Assembly: GCA_946187865.1 (NCBI GenBank)
Contig: CAMHST010000002.1
Location: forward strand, 1-64,000
DNA length: 64,000 bases
DNA from: an uncultured Bacteroidales bacterium
Lineage (GTDB): Bacteria > Bacteroidota > Bacteroidia > Bacteroidales > UBA932
Direction: 5' to 3'
The notes beneath the pieces are model-generated. The model was not told where the DNA came from. It did not search any database and was given only the letters and a program-made list of their open reading frames with translations. Positions 17,991 through 29,869 of this stretch are shown here, piece after piece. Both the position numbers and the translations under genes were made by a program. How positions within the stretch are numbered: the first letter of the stretch is position 1; every line of letters begins with the position of its first letter.

Positions 17991-19790
17991 ATGAAAAAGA
18001 TAGTTTATTCTGTTCTCGCTATCGCCGCCCTCTTCATGGGTGTCTCCTGTGAGAAGAATCTGGATATCCCGCAGAAGGGTGTGACCGACATCGCGGATTT
18101 CTATAAGACCGACGAGGACGCCCTCGCAGCCCTGCAGGCCGCCTACGCCCGCTTCGCCACCCGTATCACCGGGCAGGACGGAAGCTCCATCTATACGGAC
18201 CTGAAGGCGGCCCTGAACAACTGTGGTGACGATATGTATGCCGCCGGCTCCAACTTCGGCGACAACGACTTCATGGCCCAGTTGGACGAGTTCCGTCTGG
18301 ACTCCGGTAACCAGGTGGTGGACCACTTCTACAAGAACCTGTTCCAGGTGAACTACGCCTGCAACCTGGTGATTGACAACTTCAAGGACGGCCTTCCCGA
18401 AGGCGGCCCGACTGCGACCACGAAACGTGTCGTGGCCGAGGCCCGCGTGATGCGTGCCTACGTCTACTTCCTTCTCACCGCGCTGTGGAATACCCCGCCG
18501 ATGATCGACCATGTGATCGGCACGGAGGTCCAGCCCTTCAACGCCGACAAGGATCCCGAGAACCCCATGAGCCATGAGGATCTCTTCCGCTGGGTGGCCA
18601 GCGAGTGCGAAAGCGCCGCTGCCGACCTGAACGAGCGCAAGAGCCCCACTGACAAGGACGGCGCCGTGGTTGTGACCAAGGGCTTCGCCTGGGCCCTCCA
18701 GGGCAAGGCACTCCTCTTCGTGAAGGACTACGCCGGCGCCAAGGCCGCCCTCAAGAAGGTGATCGATTCCGGCAAGTATGCCCTGGTTCCCGGTGACCGT
18801 TACTGGGAGCTCTTCCACCAGGAAGGCGACTGCAACGAGGAGAAGGTCTTCGAAACCAATATCGAACAGAACTCCGGTCTTAGCGCCTGGGGCGGTATCA
18901 TCCAGCGTTCCACCTGGATGGAGGCCAACATCTGGAACTGGCGTTCCGACCACTTCGTAGCCGGCGCTTCCCCGCAGGCCAAATACACCGGTGGTGTCGA
19001 TGGTTGGGGCGGCCTGGGTGTTCCCCAGTGGTTCGGCGACGAGTTCTTCGCCAACGACGGCCACTCCCCGCGCTTCGACGCTACGCTCAAGCACGTTGAC
19101 GATGCCATCTACGGCATGGAATACGGCGACAATGTAAAGGATGGCGAAAAGCTGGTCAACGACATGACCCTGGAAGAGAAGAAAGCCTCCAAGGCCATCG
19201 GTATCGCTGACGTGAAAGACGGCCTGTACGGACAGTCCTTCTGGCTGCCGTTCAAGCAGCTGCTCCGCAAGACCGACGCAGACCGCTACGGCTCCAACGT
19301 CCGCATGAACAACGGCGTGATCATGCGCTACGCAGAGGTTCTGCTGCTCTATGCCGAGGCCTGCCTCCAGAGCGGTGACAACGGCCAGGGTGCCTGGGCC
19401 GTGAACCAGATCCGTCAGCGTGCCGGCCTGGCTCCCCTTGCCAACGTAACGATGAACGATCTCAAGAAAGAAAAGAGCTACGAGCTCTGGCTGGAAGGCA
19501 GCCGCTGGCTGGACCTGGTCCGCTGGGGCGACACCGACCGCGTGAAGAACGCCGGCCAGAATGTTCCCAAGCTCTTCGACAAACTCTTCCGCGAGCCTAA
19601 GTCCGGTGAGACCATCGTCTGGGAGAACGGTTCCGAAGCCAACAGCCGATTCTACACGGTTGCTTCCCACGAGGCCATCGATGCAGGGTACAAAGTAGGT
19701 TTCGTTGCTGGCAAGCACGAATTCTTCCCGTATCCTACCGCTCAGATGGACAAGAACCCGAACCTGGTTCAGAATCCGGGCTGGGAGTAA
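17991..19790 (+). CDS. SusD-like surface glycan-binding lipoprotein (PUL 1)
   Basis: 599 residues with a lipoprotein signal (MKKIVYSVLAIAALFMGVSC, Cys20). The mature protein has the RagB/SusD fold: a helical TPR scaffold with ALAALQAAYARF and RVVAEARVMRAYVYFLLT, then the C-terminal half with NQIRQRAGLAPL and ELWLEGSRWLDLVRWGD, and a FPYPTAQMDKNPNLVQNPGW end. It binds glycan at the cell surface and forms the lid of the adjacent SusC barrel. Confidence 0.97.
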   Translation: MKKIVYSVLAIAALFMGVSCEKNLDIPQKGVTDIADFYKTDEDALAALQAAYARFATRITGQDGSSIYTDLKAALNNCGDDMYAAGSNFGDNDFMAQLDEFRLDSGNQVVDHFYKNLFQVNYACNLVIDNFKDGLPEGGPTATTKRVVAEARVMRAYVYFLLTALWNTPPMIDHVIGTEVQPFNADKDPENPMSHEDLFRWVASECESAAADLNERKSPTDKDGAVVVTKGFAWALQGKALLFVKDYAGAKAALKKVIDSGKYALVPGDRYWELFHQEGDCNEEKVFETNIEQNSGLSAWGGIIQRSTWMEANIWNWRSDHFVAGASPQAKYTGGVDGWGGLGVPQWFGDEFFANDGHSPRFDATLKHVDDAIYGMEYGDNVKDGEKLVNDMTLEEKKASKAIGIADVKDGLYGQSFWLPFKQLLRKTDADRYGSNVRMNNGVIMRYAEVLLLYAEACLQSGDNGQGAWAVNQIRQRAGLAPLANVTMNDLKKEKSYELWLEGSRWLDLVRWGDTDRVKNAGQNVPKLFDKLFREPKSGETIVWENGSEANSRFYTVASHEAIDAGYKVGFVAGKHEFFPYPTAQMDKNPNLVQNPGWE

Positions 19791-19806
19791 TCCTCAGTTT
19801 CTTAAT

Positions 19807-19832
19807 CCGGGCCGGGGTGAAACCCGACCCGG
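19807..19832 (+). repeat. Stem-loop 1 after susD1
   Basis: CCGGG and CCCGG arms interrupted by one C-A mismatch, then a 4-bp GC stem and a GGTGAA-type loop. No T-run follows, so it is not a classical terminator. It begins 16 bases after the susD stop and is the first of a tandem pair. Confidence 0.65.
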
Positions 19833-19896
19833 GTTCAAAAAACGTTCCTGATGGGAATCATGAATAGTTTTTGGATTGGTTTGGTTTGATCCTGAT

Positions 19897-19922
19897 CCTG
19901 TCCGGGGTGGTTCCCGGACAGG
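19897..19922 (+). repeat. Stem-loop 2 before the SGNH esterase
   Basis: Perfect 10-bp stem CCTGTCCGGG / CCCGGACAGG with loop GTGGTT, ending 22 bases before the next start codon. It shares the CCGGGGTG core with stem-loop 1. Probably an attenuator or RNA-stability element separating susCD from the enzyme genes. Confidence 0.7.
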
Positions 19923-19944
19923 GTCCCAAGAAAATCTTTCAGCT

Positions 19945-21087
19945 ATGAAAAAGATGCTGCTTTCCCTCGCGGCCGCCCTGCTGGTTTTTGAGGCCGCCGC
20001 ACAAGATCCCAAGTTCCACATTTTCCTCTGTTTCGGCCAGTCCAACATGGAGGGGAACGCCCGCATTGAATCCATCGACTCCGTAGGTGTGAGCGAGCGT
20101 TTCCTGAACCTCTCCGCCGTGAACTTCACGGACAAGAGCCGCAAGATGGGCAAGTGGTACAAGGCCCTGCCGCCCCTGTGCCGGGAAACCACCGGGCTCA
20201 CCCCCGTAGATTACTTCGGCCGTACGCTGCTGGAGTATCTCCCCCAGGACCACAAGGTGGGCGTGGTGCACGTAGCTATCGGCGGAATCAGCATTGACGG
20301 CTACATGGAAGAGCGCATCGACGAGTATGCCGCTACCGCGGCGGAATGGATGAAACCCATGCTGGCGGCCTACGGCGGACATCCGTACAAGCGCCTGGTG
20401 GAGATGGGCAAGATTGCCAAGCGCAAAGGCGTGATTTCCGGCATCCTGCTGCACCAGGGCGAGACCAACAACTCCGACCCCCAGTGGACCAAGAACGTGA
20501 AAACCGTCTATGAACGCCTGCTCAAAGACCTGAACCTGAAAGCCGAGGACGTGCCGCTGCTGGCCGGAGAGGTAGTGGCGGCCGACCGCGGCGGCATCTG
20601 CGCGGCCCACAATGTCTCCATCGACACCTTGAACCGCGTCATTCCCACCGCCTACGCCATCCCCGCCGACGGCTGCCCGCAGAACTTCGACTTCCTGCAC
20701 TTCACGGCCGAAGGATACCGGGAGCTGGGCCGCCGCTATGCCTACCGGATGCTGGACATCTGGGGCATCAACCACCCGGAGATTGCCGTGCCCAAGACCG
20801 AGTCTCCGCTGGTGAGCATGATGAGCGGGGCCATCACCTTCAACTACTTCGCCCCGGAGGCCCAGAGCGTTTCTGTGGTGAGTCCCTTCCTGTCGGAGCC
20901 TGTTCCCATGACCAAAGGCCGCTACGGCAACTGGACCGTTACCGTGACTCCTGAAAAGCGGGAGGCATATCCCTATTACTTCATCGTGGACGGACAGAGC
21001 GTCCCGGATCCCGCGAACGCCGAGGCTTTCAAGGCTTCGCTGGTGAAGGTCCCGCAGATGCCTTCCTTCAGCCGCAGGCGCCCGTAA
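19945..21087 (+). CDS. SGNH-type carbohydrate acetylesterase (SASA domain) with CBM48-like C-terminal domain
   Basis: 380 residues from the ATG at 19945; the frame extends upstream but without a signal sequence. Signal peptide MKKMLLSLAAALLVFEAAA. The catalytic domain (about 25-275) has the nucleophile Ser in FLCFGQSNMEG, a VAIGGISIDGY segment, the LLHQGETNN block and the Asp/His pair in FDFLHFTAEGY. This is the domain found in sialate and xylan O-acetylesterases (CE6-like). After it comes an about 95-residue tail (NYFAPEAQSVSVVSPF to YYFIVDGQSVPDPAN) resembling the CBM48-like domain of the CE1 esterases further along this operon. Probably periplasmic deacetylation of imported oligosaccharides. 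Confidence 0.82.
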   Translation: MKKMLLSLAAALLVFEAAAQDPKFHIFLCFGQSNMEGNARIESIDSVGVSERFLNLSAVNFTDKSRKMGKWYKALPPLCRETTGLTPVDYFGRTLLEYLPQDHKVGVVHVAIGGISIDGYMEERIDEYAATAAEWMKPMLAAYGGHPYKRLVEMGKIAKRKGVISGILLHQGETNNSDPQWTKNVKTVYERLLKDLNLKAEDVPLLAGEVVAADRGGICAAHNVSIDTLNRVIPTAYAIPADGCPQNFDFLHFTAEGYRELGRRYAYRMLDIWGINHPEIAVPKTESPLVSMMSGAITFNYFAPEAQSVSVVSPFLSEPVPMTKGRYGNWTVTVTPEKREAYPYYFIVDGQSVPDPANAEAFKASLVKVPQMPSFSRRRP

Positions 21088-21114
21088 CACCGATTCCACC
21101 CATTTTTTGACGAT

Positions 21115-22476
21115 ATGACTAAAGCTTTTCTAACCACAACCGCGGCGGCACTTTTGTTTGCCGCAGGCCTCGCCGCCCAGAATCCCATTATCAAGGGACA
21201 ATACACGGCAGACCCTACCGCACGCGTCTTTGAGGGGAAAGTCTGGCTCTTCCCCTCCCACGATATCATCAGCCCCACTGAGCCGGAGCGCCGGTGGTTC
21301 TCGATGGAGGACTACCACGTCTTCTCCTCCGAAGACCTGGTGAACTGGACGGACCACGGCGTGATCGTAACCCAGAACAAAGTTCCCTGGGTGCGTCCCG
21401 ACTCATATTCCATGTGGGCGCCCGACTGCGTGGAGAAAGACGGCAAATACTACTTCTATTTCCCGTCCGCACCGGCTGCCGGCGGCGGCTTTGCAGTGGG
21501 TGTAGCCATCGCGGACCGTCCCGAAGGACCGTACATTCCCGAACCGGAACCCATCAAGGGCATCAACGGAATCGACCCCTGCGTGCTGCAGGCCTCGGAC
21601 GGCAACGCCTACATTTTCTGGGGCAACGGCCGCTGCGCCAAGCTCAAACCCAACATGAAGGAGCTTGCCGACGACAACCCCCGGACCACCGTCAAGTGGG
21701 GCAACCGCGAAATGGAAATGGTGGGCGTAGCCTGCCTGGACGGCCTTCCCAACCGCCAGGCCGAGGGCCCCTTCGCCTTCGAATACAACGGCAACTTCTA
21801 CCTCACCTATCCGTATGTGCGGGAGAACACCGAAGTGCTGGCCTACGCCATGAGCAAGAACCCGATGGGCCCCTACGAGTACAAAGGCACCATCATGGAG
21901 CGCTCCGTGAACGAGTGCTGGACCAACCACCACTCCATCGTCCAGTACAAGGGAGAATGGTATCTGTTCTACCACCACAACGACTATTCCCCGGACTTTG
22001 ACAAGAACCGCTCCGTGCGCGTTGACAAACTCCGCTTCAACCCGGACGGCTCCATCGAGCAGGTTATCCCCACCTTCCGCGGTGTGGGCATTACGCCGGC
22101 CTCCAAGCAGGTCCAGTTAGACCGCTACAGCGCCATTTATCACGTGGCCACCAGCATCGACTTCCTGGATCCGGAAAAGCCCTTTGACGGCTGGTTCGTA
22201 ACCCTGGGCCGCAAGGGCGGCTGGGTGCGCTACGACAGCATCGACTTCGGTGAGAAAGCTCCCGCCACCTTCACGGTTCGCTACCGTGCAGCCAAGGGAG
22301 CCAAACTCTCGCTCTGGCTCTCGGACGAGGAAACCCTGGGCACCTACGACCTGCCCGCCGCTCCGGATTTCAAGGAAGTCTCCCTTCCCATGAGCGCCGG
22401 AACAACCGGTATCAAGAATCTGAAAGCCAAAGTAGAGGAGGGCGGTCTGGATATCGACTGGGTATCGTTCAAGTAG
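21115..22476 (+). CDS. Glycoside hydrolase family 43 (xylosidase/arabinofuranosidase type) with C-terminal CBM6-like domain
   Basis: 453 residues, signal peptide cleaved near GLAAQ. The five-bladed propeller has all three acidic residues: base Asp in YTADPTARVF, the pKa-tuning Asp in NGIDPCVL and the acid Glu in QAEGPFAFE. The segment CWTNHHSIVQYKGEWYLFYHHND is typical of the subfamily 1 group. From about residue 335 a beta-sandwich of the CBM6 type follows, ending in GGLDIDWVSFK. Members of this group remove terminal xylose or arabinose from short oligosaccharides. Confidence 0.88.
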   Translation: MTKAFLTTTAAALLFAAGLAAQNPIIKGQYTADPTARVFEGKVWLFPSHDIISPTEPERRWFSMEDYHVFSSEDLVNWTDHGVIVTQNKVPWVRPDSYSMWAPDCVEKDGKYYFYFPSAPAAGGGFAVGVAIADRPEGPYIPEPEPIKGINGIDPCVLQASDGNAYIFWGNGRCAKLKPNMKELADDNPRTTVKWGNREMEMVGVACLDGLPNRQAEGPFAFEYNGNFYLTYPYVRENTEVLAYAMSKNPMGPYEYKGTIMERSVNECWTNHHSIVQYKGEWYLFYHHNDYSPDFDKNRSVRVDKLRFNPDGSIEQVIPTFRGVGITPASKQVQLDRYSAIYHVATSIDFLDPEKPFDGWFVTLGRKGGWVRYDSIDFGEKAPATFTVRYRAAKGAKLSLWLSDEETLGTYDLPAAPDFKEVSLPMSAGTTGIKNLKAKVEEGGLDIDWVSFK

Positions 22477-22485
22477 GTCCTTCCT

Positions 22486-23493
22486 ATGAGAGAGCTCCTT
22501 TATATCGGTTTCTCATTTACTGTCAGCCTGTTATGTAGCTGCGTAGATAAGCCCGCGTACACCTTCGTGAACGAGGGCAATCCGCTGTTCCGGGACATGT
22601 ACACCAGCCAGCCCGCTCCCCTTGTGGCGACAGACGGCAGGCTGTACGTTTACTGCGGCCACGACGAGCAGTACGACGACAAACCCGGTTATGAAGGGAA
22701 ATACGGCTACAACATCACCGAGTGGCTGTGCTACTCCACCAGCGACATGCAGAACTGGACCGCGCACGGGGCTATCTTCAAACCGACCGACTTCAAGTGG
22801 GCCGTAGGGGAAGCCTGGGGCGCACAGTGCGTAGAGGTGAACGGAAAATATTACTTCTACGCCTCTGCACAGAGCGGGGACCCGGAGTACAAGGCCATCG
22901 GAGTCGCCGTGGCCGACTCTCCCCTGGGCCCGTTCAAGGACGCGCTGGGTCACCCCCTGATTACGGACGAAATGACCCCCAACGGCCCCCGCGGCTGGTG
23001 GAACGACTTCGACCCCACCGTGCTGGTGGACGATGACGGGACGCCCTGGATCTGCTGGGGAAACGGAACCTGCTTCCTGGCCCGGCTCAAGCCCAGCATG
23101 CTGGAGCTGGACGGCCCCATCGTCACCCTTCCCCTGGACAAGTACGTGGAAGGTCCCTGGCTGTATAAACGCGGGAAAACCTACTATAACGTGTATGTGT
23201 CCATGGGACCCGGCAAGGAGACCCTCTCCTATGCCATGGCAGAGGCCGTCACCGGACCATGGGACTGCCGTGGAGAGTTTTCCGGCATGGCCAAGGACAG
23301 CTTCACCATCCATCCCGGCGTGATAGAGTACAAAGGGCGCAACTACCTTTTCTACCACAACGCCTCCCTGTCCCTGGGCGGATACGGTCCGGGCAACGGA
23401 CGCCGCAGCGTGTGCGTGGAAGAGCTCTTCTATGACCAGGACGGATCTATCCGACATGTAGAACAAACAGAAAAAGGTATTACCCTATTATGA
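22486..23493 (+). CDS. Glycoside hydrolase family 43 lipoprotein with altered catalytic base
   Basis: 335 residues, lipoprotein signal ending in SLLCSC. The fold is a clear GH43 propeller: GWWNDFDPTVLVDDDG holds the second Asp, KYVEGPWLYKRG the acid Glu, and FTIHPGVIEYKGRNYLFYHN the later blade. At the first catalytic site, where relatives have TADPAP, the codons read ACC AGC CAG CCC (TSQP), so the general base Asp is Gln. The rest of the active site is kept, which suggests a binding protein or a changed mechanism rather than decay. It ends in a 4-base ATGA overlap with the next gene. Confidence 0.85.
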   Translation: MRELLYIGFSFTVSLLCSCVDKPAYTFVNEGNPLFRDMYTSQPAPLVATDGRLYVYCGHDEQYDDKPGYEGKYGYNITEWLCYSTSDMQNWTAHGAIFKPTDFKWAVGEAWGAQCVEVNGKYYFYASAQSGDPEYKAIGVAVADSPLGPFKDALGHPLITDEMTPNGPRGWWNDFDPTVLVDDDGTPWICWGNGTCFLARLKPSMLELDGPIVTLPLDKYVEGPWLYKRGKTYYNVYVSMGPGKETLSYAMAEAVTGPWDCRGEFSGMAKDSFTIHPGVIEYKGRNYLFYHNASLSLGGYGPGNGRRSVCVEELFYDQDGSIRHVEQTEKGITLL

Positions 23494-24194
23494 CTAAAAA
23501 AATCATCCTTCTCGCAGCCCTGTGCTGCCTGGTCTTCTCGCCGGCCGACGCCGCCAAGAAGAAAGCGGGCGTGGTGGAATCCCACCCGGCCCTCGCCCCT
23601 TATTTCAGTGACCCGGCTCCCGGCCCTGTGGCCCCCCGCAGCGACGGTTTCATCCAGCGCTGGACCCTGCTGGAGCCCATTCTCAAACCCAACCGGAGCA
23701 ACACCGTGTTCGTAGACAGCTATGTCCGTGAGAACTTCTACACCGAGATGTTCCCTAACCAGTTCACCTGCCTGCCCAAGGAGGGCGACAAGGTGAAAGT
23801 GGACGGCAACACCCTGTATTGGCACGCCCTGGACAGCAAACTGGCCAATGTCAAGCTGTACCGCTATGCCACCGGCCTGGAAAAAGAGCGCTATGGCCTG
23901 ATCTTCTGGGCCGTTACTGAGATCGACTGCCCCGAAGACCTGAACAACGTGCGTCTTTTCGCCGGCTCCAACTCCGCCTCCATCTGGTGGGTGGACGGCA
24001 AGGAAGTGCTCCTGTTCTCCAACGACCGCCGTATGGTGGCCGACGACGGTGCATCGGCCCGCCTGAACCTGGCCAAGGGCAAGCACACCATCCGCGTAGC
24101 CGTGATCAACGGCCCCGGCATGAGCGATTTCTGCGTCCGTTTCAAGGACGAAGCCGGAAAGCCTGTTACCAATTTTACCATCCTCAACCGATAG
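23490..24194 (+). CDS. Small secreted beta-sandwich protein of unknown function
   Basis: 234 residues with a signal peptide (MTKKIILLAALCCLVFSPADA). I do not recognise a catalytic motif. The body alternates beta-strand-like segments with conserved-looking aromatics (LEPILKPNRSNTVF, NTLYWHALDSK, NSASIWWVDGKEVLLFSNDRRM, KGKHTIRVAVINGPGMSDF). The last part resembles a PA14 or galactose-binding-like carbohydrate domain such as the accessory domains of acetylxylan esterases, here as a separate protein. It overlaps the preceding GH43 by 4 bases and is 4 bases from the next, so it is produced with them. Confidence 0.7.
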   Translation: MTKKIILLAALCCLVFSPADAAKKKAGVVESHPALAPYFSDPAPGPVAPRSDGFIQRWTLLEPILKPNRSNTVFVDSYVRENFYTEMFPNQFTCLPKEGDKVKVDGNTLYWHALDSKLANVKLYRYATGLEKERYGLIFWAVTEIDCPEDLNNVRLFAGSNSASIWWVDGKEVLLFSNDRRMVADDGASARLNLAKGKHTIRVAVINGPGMSDFCVRFKDEAGKPVTNFTILNR

Positions 24195-24198
24195 CGAT

Positions 24199-25644
24199 AT
24201 GAAAAAGATACTTCTTGCAACCTTCGCAGCTTTTGCCTCCCTGGCGGCTTTTGCCCAGACGGGAGCTCCCTGGATCCACGACCCGTCCACCATCATGGAA
24301 TGTGACGGCAAATATTACACGTTCGGAACCGGCGGCGGCGGACTCATCTCCGAGGACGGCTGGGTTTGGAACGGCGGCGGTGTACGTCCGGGCGGCGGCG
24401 CAGCTCCGGATGCCGTGAAGATCGGCGACCGTTACCTGATTGCCTATAGCGCCACGGGCGGCGGCCTGGGCGGCGGACACGCCGGCCGTATCCTCACCAT
24501 GTGGAACAAGACGCTGGACCCCAACTCGCCGGACTTCGCCTACACGGAGGCTGTGGAAGTGGCCCATTCCGAGTTTGACGAAGACTGCGACGCCATCGAC
24601 GCCGGCCTGCTGCTGGATCCCACAACTGGACGCCTCTGGTGCACCTACGGTACCTACTTCGGCTTTATCCGCATGGTGGAGCTGGACCCCAAGACCGGTT
24701 TCCGCGTAGAGGGCAATGTAGAGAAAAACGTGGCCATCGACTGTGAAGCCACCACCCTGATCTATCACGACGGCTGGTACTACCTGCTGGGCACCCACGG
24801 CACCTGCTGCGACGGTACCAACTCCACCTACAACATTGTGGCCGGCCGTTCCCGCAACGTGACGGGACCGTTCCTGGACAACATGGGCCGTGACATGCTC
24901 CTGGGCGGCGGCAAGATGGTGAAGGCCGCCGAAGAGCGCGGCATGGGCGCCGGCCACTTCGGCCTGATCGACCAGGAAGAAGGCATCCAGAAGATGTCCT
25001 TCCACTGGGAGGCCAACATGGACATGAGCGGCCGCAGCACCCTGGCCATCCGTCCCCTGATCTGGAGAAACGGCTGGCCGGAAGGCGGTGAACTGCTGGA
25101 AGACGGTGTGTACGAGATCATTTCCGAGCGTCGCGGCTATGCCCTGGAGCTGGCCGTTGACTTCCAGCGGATGGCCGGCGGCATGCGTTTCTTCCGCCGC
25201 GATCCCAACACCCCCGAACCCCCGATCACTCCGGTTGCCAACCAGAAACTGGAAGATGTGATTGGCACCTGGCCCAGCGGCAACATCGACGTGCGCATCT
25301 GCGACTACATGGCCCGTCCCAACCAGAAATGGCGCATCGAGGCCGTTCCCGAGGCCGGCGGCTATCTGGGCGGTCCGTATGTGAAGATCGTCATTGACGG
25401 CACCAACCGCGCCCTCACCGCAGTGGAAGGGGCCGAGGTTGTCACCGAGCCCGAATTCACCGGGGCCGACAACCAGCTCTGGCGCATCGAGCAGTGCATC
25501 GACGGCACTTACCGCATCATGCCCAAGGCCATCCCCGGCTGCACCGAGCCTTACTGCCTGGTGTCCATCGCCGACAGCACGCCTACCTTGGCCAAATTCA
25601 ACTTCAAGGACGACAACTGCAAATGGCAGCTCAAAGCCAGATAA
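24199..25644 (+). CDS. Glycoside hydrolase family 43, endo-arabinanase-like, with C-terminal ricin-type beta-trefoil
   Basis: 481 residues, signal peptide cleaved near FAQ. The propeller has the base Asp in WIHDPSTI, the second Asp in DAIDAGLLLD, the acid Glu in DCEATTLIYH and a pocket His in GMGAGHFGLI. The block GTCCDGTNSTYNIVAGRSRNVTGPF is typical of endo-1,5-arabinanase-like GH43. From about residue 365 a ricin B-type trefoil follows, with the repeated motifs NQKWRIE, NQLWRIE and CKWQLKA. A lectin tail would hold the enzyme on arabinan or another sugar chain. Confidence 0.87.
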   Translation: MKKILLATFAAFASLAAFAQTGAPWIHDPSTIMECDGKYYTFGTGGGGLISEDGWVWNGGGVRPGGGAAPDAVKIGDRYLIAYSATGGGLGGGHAGRILTMWNKTLDPNSPDFAYTEAVEVAHSEFDEDCDAIDAGLLLDPTTGRLWCTYGTYFGFIRMVELDPKTGFRVEGNVEKNVAIDCEATTLIYHDGWYYLLGTHGTCCDGTNSTYNIVAGRSRNVTGPFLDNMGRDMLLGGGKMVKAAEERGMGAGHFGLIDQEEGIQKMSFHWEANMDMSGRSTLAIRPLIWRNGWPEGGELLEDGVYEIISERRGYALELAVDFQRMAGGMRFFRRDPNTPEPPITPVANQKLEDVIGTWPSGNIDVRICDYMARPNQKWRIEAVPEAGGYLGGPYVKIVIDGTNRALTAVEGAEVVTEPEFTGADNQLWRIEQCIDGTYRIMPKAIPGCTEPYCLVSIADSTPTLAKFNFKDDNCKWQLKAR

Positions 25645-25646
25645 TC

Positions 25647-28833
<3,187 letters not shown>

Positions 28834-28868
28834 ACGTGGCGGCAACTGTTTGATAATAAGCTATTTAT

Positions 28869-28906
28869 GCAATTACCTTGCTGCTGGCAGGCAGCAAGGT
28901 AATTGC
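28869..28906. terminator. Stem-loop at the end of PUL 1
   Basis: Perfect 16-bp stem (28869-28884 and 28891-28906) with a TGGCAG loop, between two convergent units. There is no T-run on the plus strand, so it may act as a processing or bidirectional stop element. The remaining sequence up to 28983 shows nothing recognisable. Confidence 0.7.
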
Positions 28907-28983
28907 GTTATGTGGTAATAGCCAAGTATTTACATTCACAGCCTTGGGGACAGGCAGGCCCGACTCCCAGCTATTTCAAGCAC

Positions 28984-29766
28984 CTAAAACACATAAGGGT
29001 AGGCGCCCATACAAATACCAGACGGCAGATTGCCGAAGTACTTGTCCCAGAGGATGAGCAGGGGTTCGCAGTAGTAGGACTTGTCTCCGGAGAGGTCCAG
29101 GCCATCCTCCGTGATTTTGCTGGCGGTGACGGCCTTGAAGTAGTCCAGATAATGGGATTTGGAAAAGTCCAGGCGGTCGGAGGCCATCAGGAGGAGGAAA
29201 GCTTTATAGTTAGTATAAGGCAACATGTCCAGCGGCAGTGATGCCTCCCAGTCACGGTTGCGGTTGTAAGCCTCAGGGTCTTGCAGGCAAAGCGGGTCCG
29301 GTGCCGCATGCCCGAACGCCCAGATAAGGATGTCCGGGGCGTTGCTCCGGGAAGCGAGTTCCCGCAGCAGGGCCGTGTTGTCAAAGAAGCCGTTCATGGC
29401 CGCCAGCGGGAAATTGTAGGCATAGGCCTGCTCGGTAAACTGCGGATGGTTCACGGCCGACTCTACCAGCGCCAGGGTGGTCATCTGCCGCAGGGTTTCC
29501 TGCGGTATCTCCAGGGCATCGTGCCTTTCTTTCCCCCTCAGGTATCTCCACTGGTCCCAGGAGATGGCCGAGAAATAATTGTAGGGCTCCGTGATGGTTC
29601 CGGGGTCCTGGATATCTTCCAAGTTGAAAGACTTGCTGGACAGCTCTGAAGCGGTGATACCGAAATAGGAAGCGTCCTCTCCCTGGGTAGGGTCGCTCCA
29701 GAGCTGGTCCTGCCGGCATGCCACCGCCACGGCGGCTATAGAAATAAGGATGACAAAACGTTTCAT
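28984..29766 (-). CDS. Lipoprotein of unknown function (260 aa)
   Basis: Not recognised. Lipoprotein signal MKRFVILISIAAVAVAC (Cys17), then a mostly helical, aromatic-rich mature part without repeats or catalytic motifs (SYFGITASEL, YNYFSAISWDQWRYLRG, QAYAYNFPLAAMNGFF, DKYFGNLPSGICMGAYPYVF at the end). It is the last gene after an ECF sigma factor and its partner. Its first 16 or so bases and the sequence just upstream match those of the neighbouring lipoprotein gene, and its last 20 codons recur as a fragment at 29804-29869. Confidence 0.7.
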   Translation of the reverse strand: MKRFVILISIAAVAVACRQDQLWSDPTQGEDASYFGITASELSSKSFNLEDIQDPGTITEPYNYFSAISWDQWRYLRGKERHDALEIPQETLRQMTTLALVESAVNHPQFTEQAYAYNFPLAAMNGFFDNTALLRELASRSNAPDILIWAFGHAAPDPLCLQDPEAYNRNRDWEASLPLDMLPYTNYKAFLLLMASDRLDFSKSHYLDYFKAVTASKITEDGLDLSGDKSYYCEPLLILWDKYFGNLPSGICMGAYPYVF

Positions 29767-29789
29767 GACAAAATCCTGATGGTTCTGCT
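29760..29789 (-). repeat. Duplicated 30-bp leader, copy 2
   Basis: Covers the start codon and upstream bases of the 260-aa lipoprotein gene. It matches 30392-30421 with one mismatch in 30, although the coding sequences that follow are unrelated beyond the signal peptide. Confidence 0.8.
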
Positions 29790-29803
29790 GGTATTCTGCA
29801 CGA

Positions 29804-29869
29804 CTAGGACACGTAAGGATAGGATTTAATGCAGATATCGGGCGAAAAATTGCCGAAGTACTTGTTGCT
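29804..29869 (-). pseudogene. C-terminal remnant of a second copy of the 260-aa lipoprotein
   Basis: Read on the minus strand, 21 codons and a stop (NKYFGNFSPDICIKSYPYVS) align with the end of the 260-aa protein (DKYFGNLPSGICMGAYPYVF). The first 17 or so bases are identical. The fragment starts inside the stop codon of the 176-aa gene, in another frame. It looks like the tail left when a tandem copy was replaced or deleted. Confidence 0.75.
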
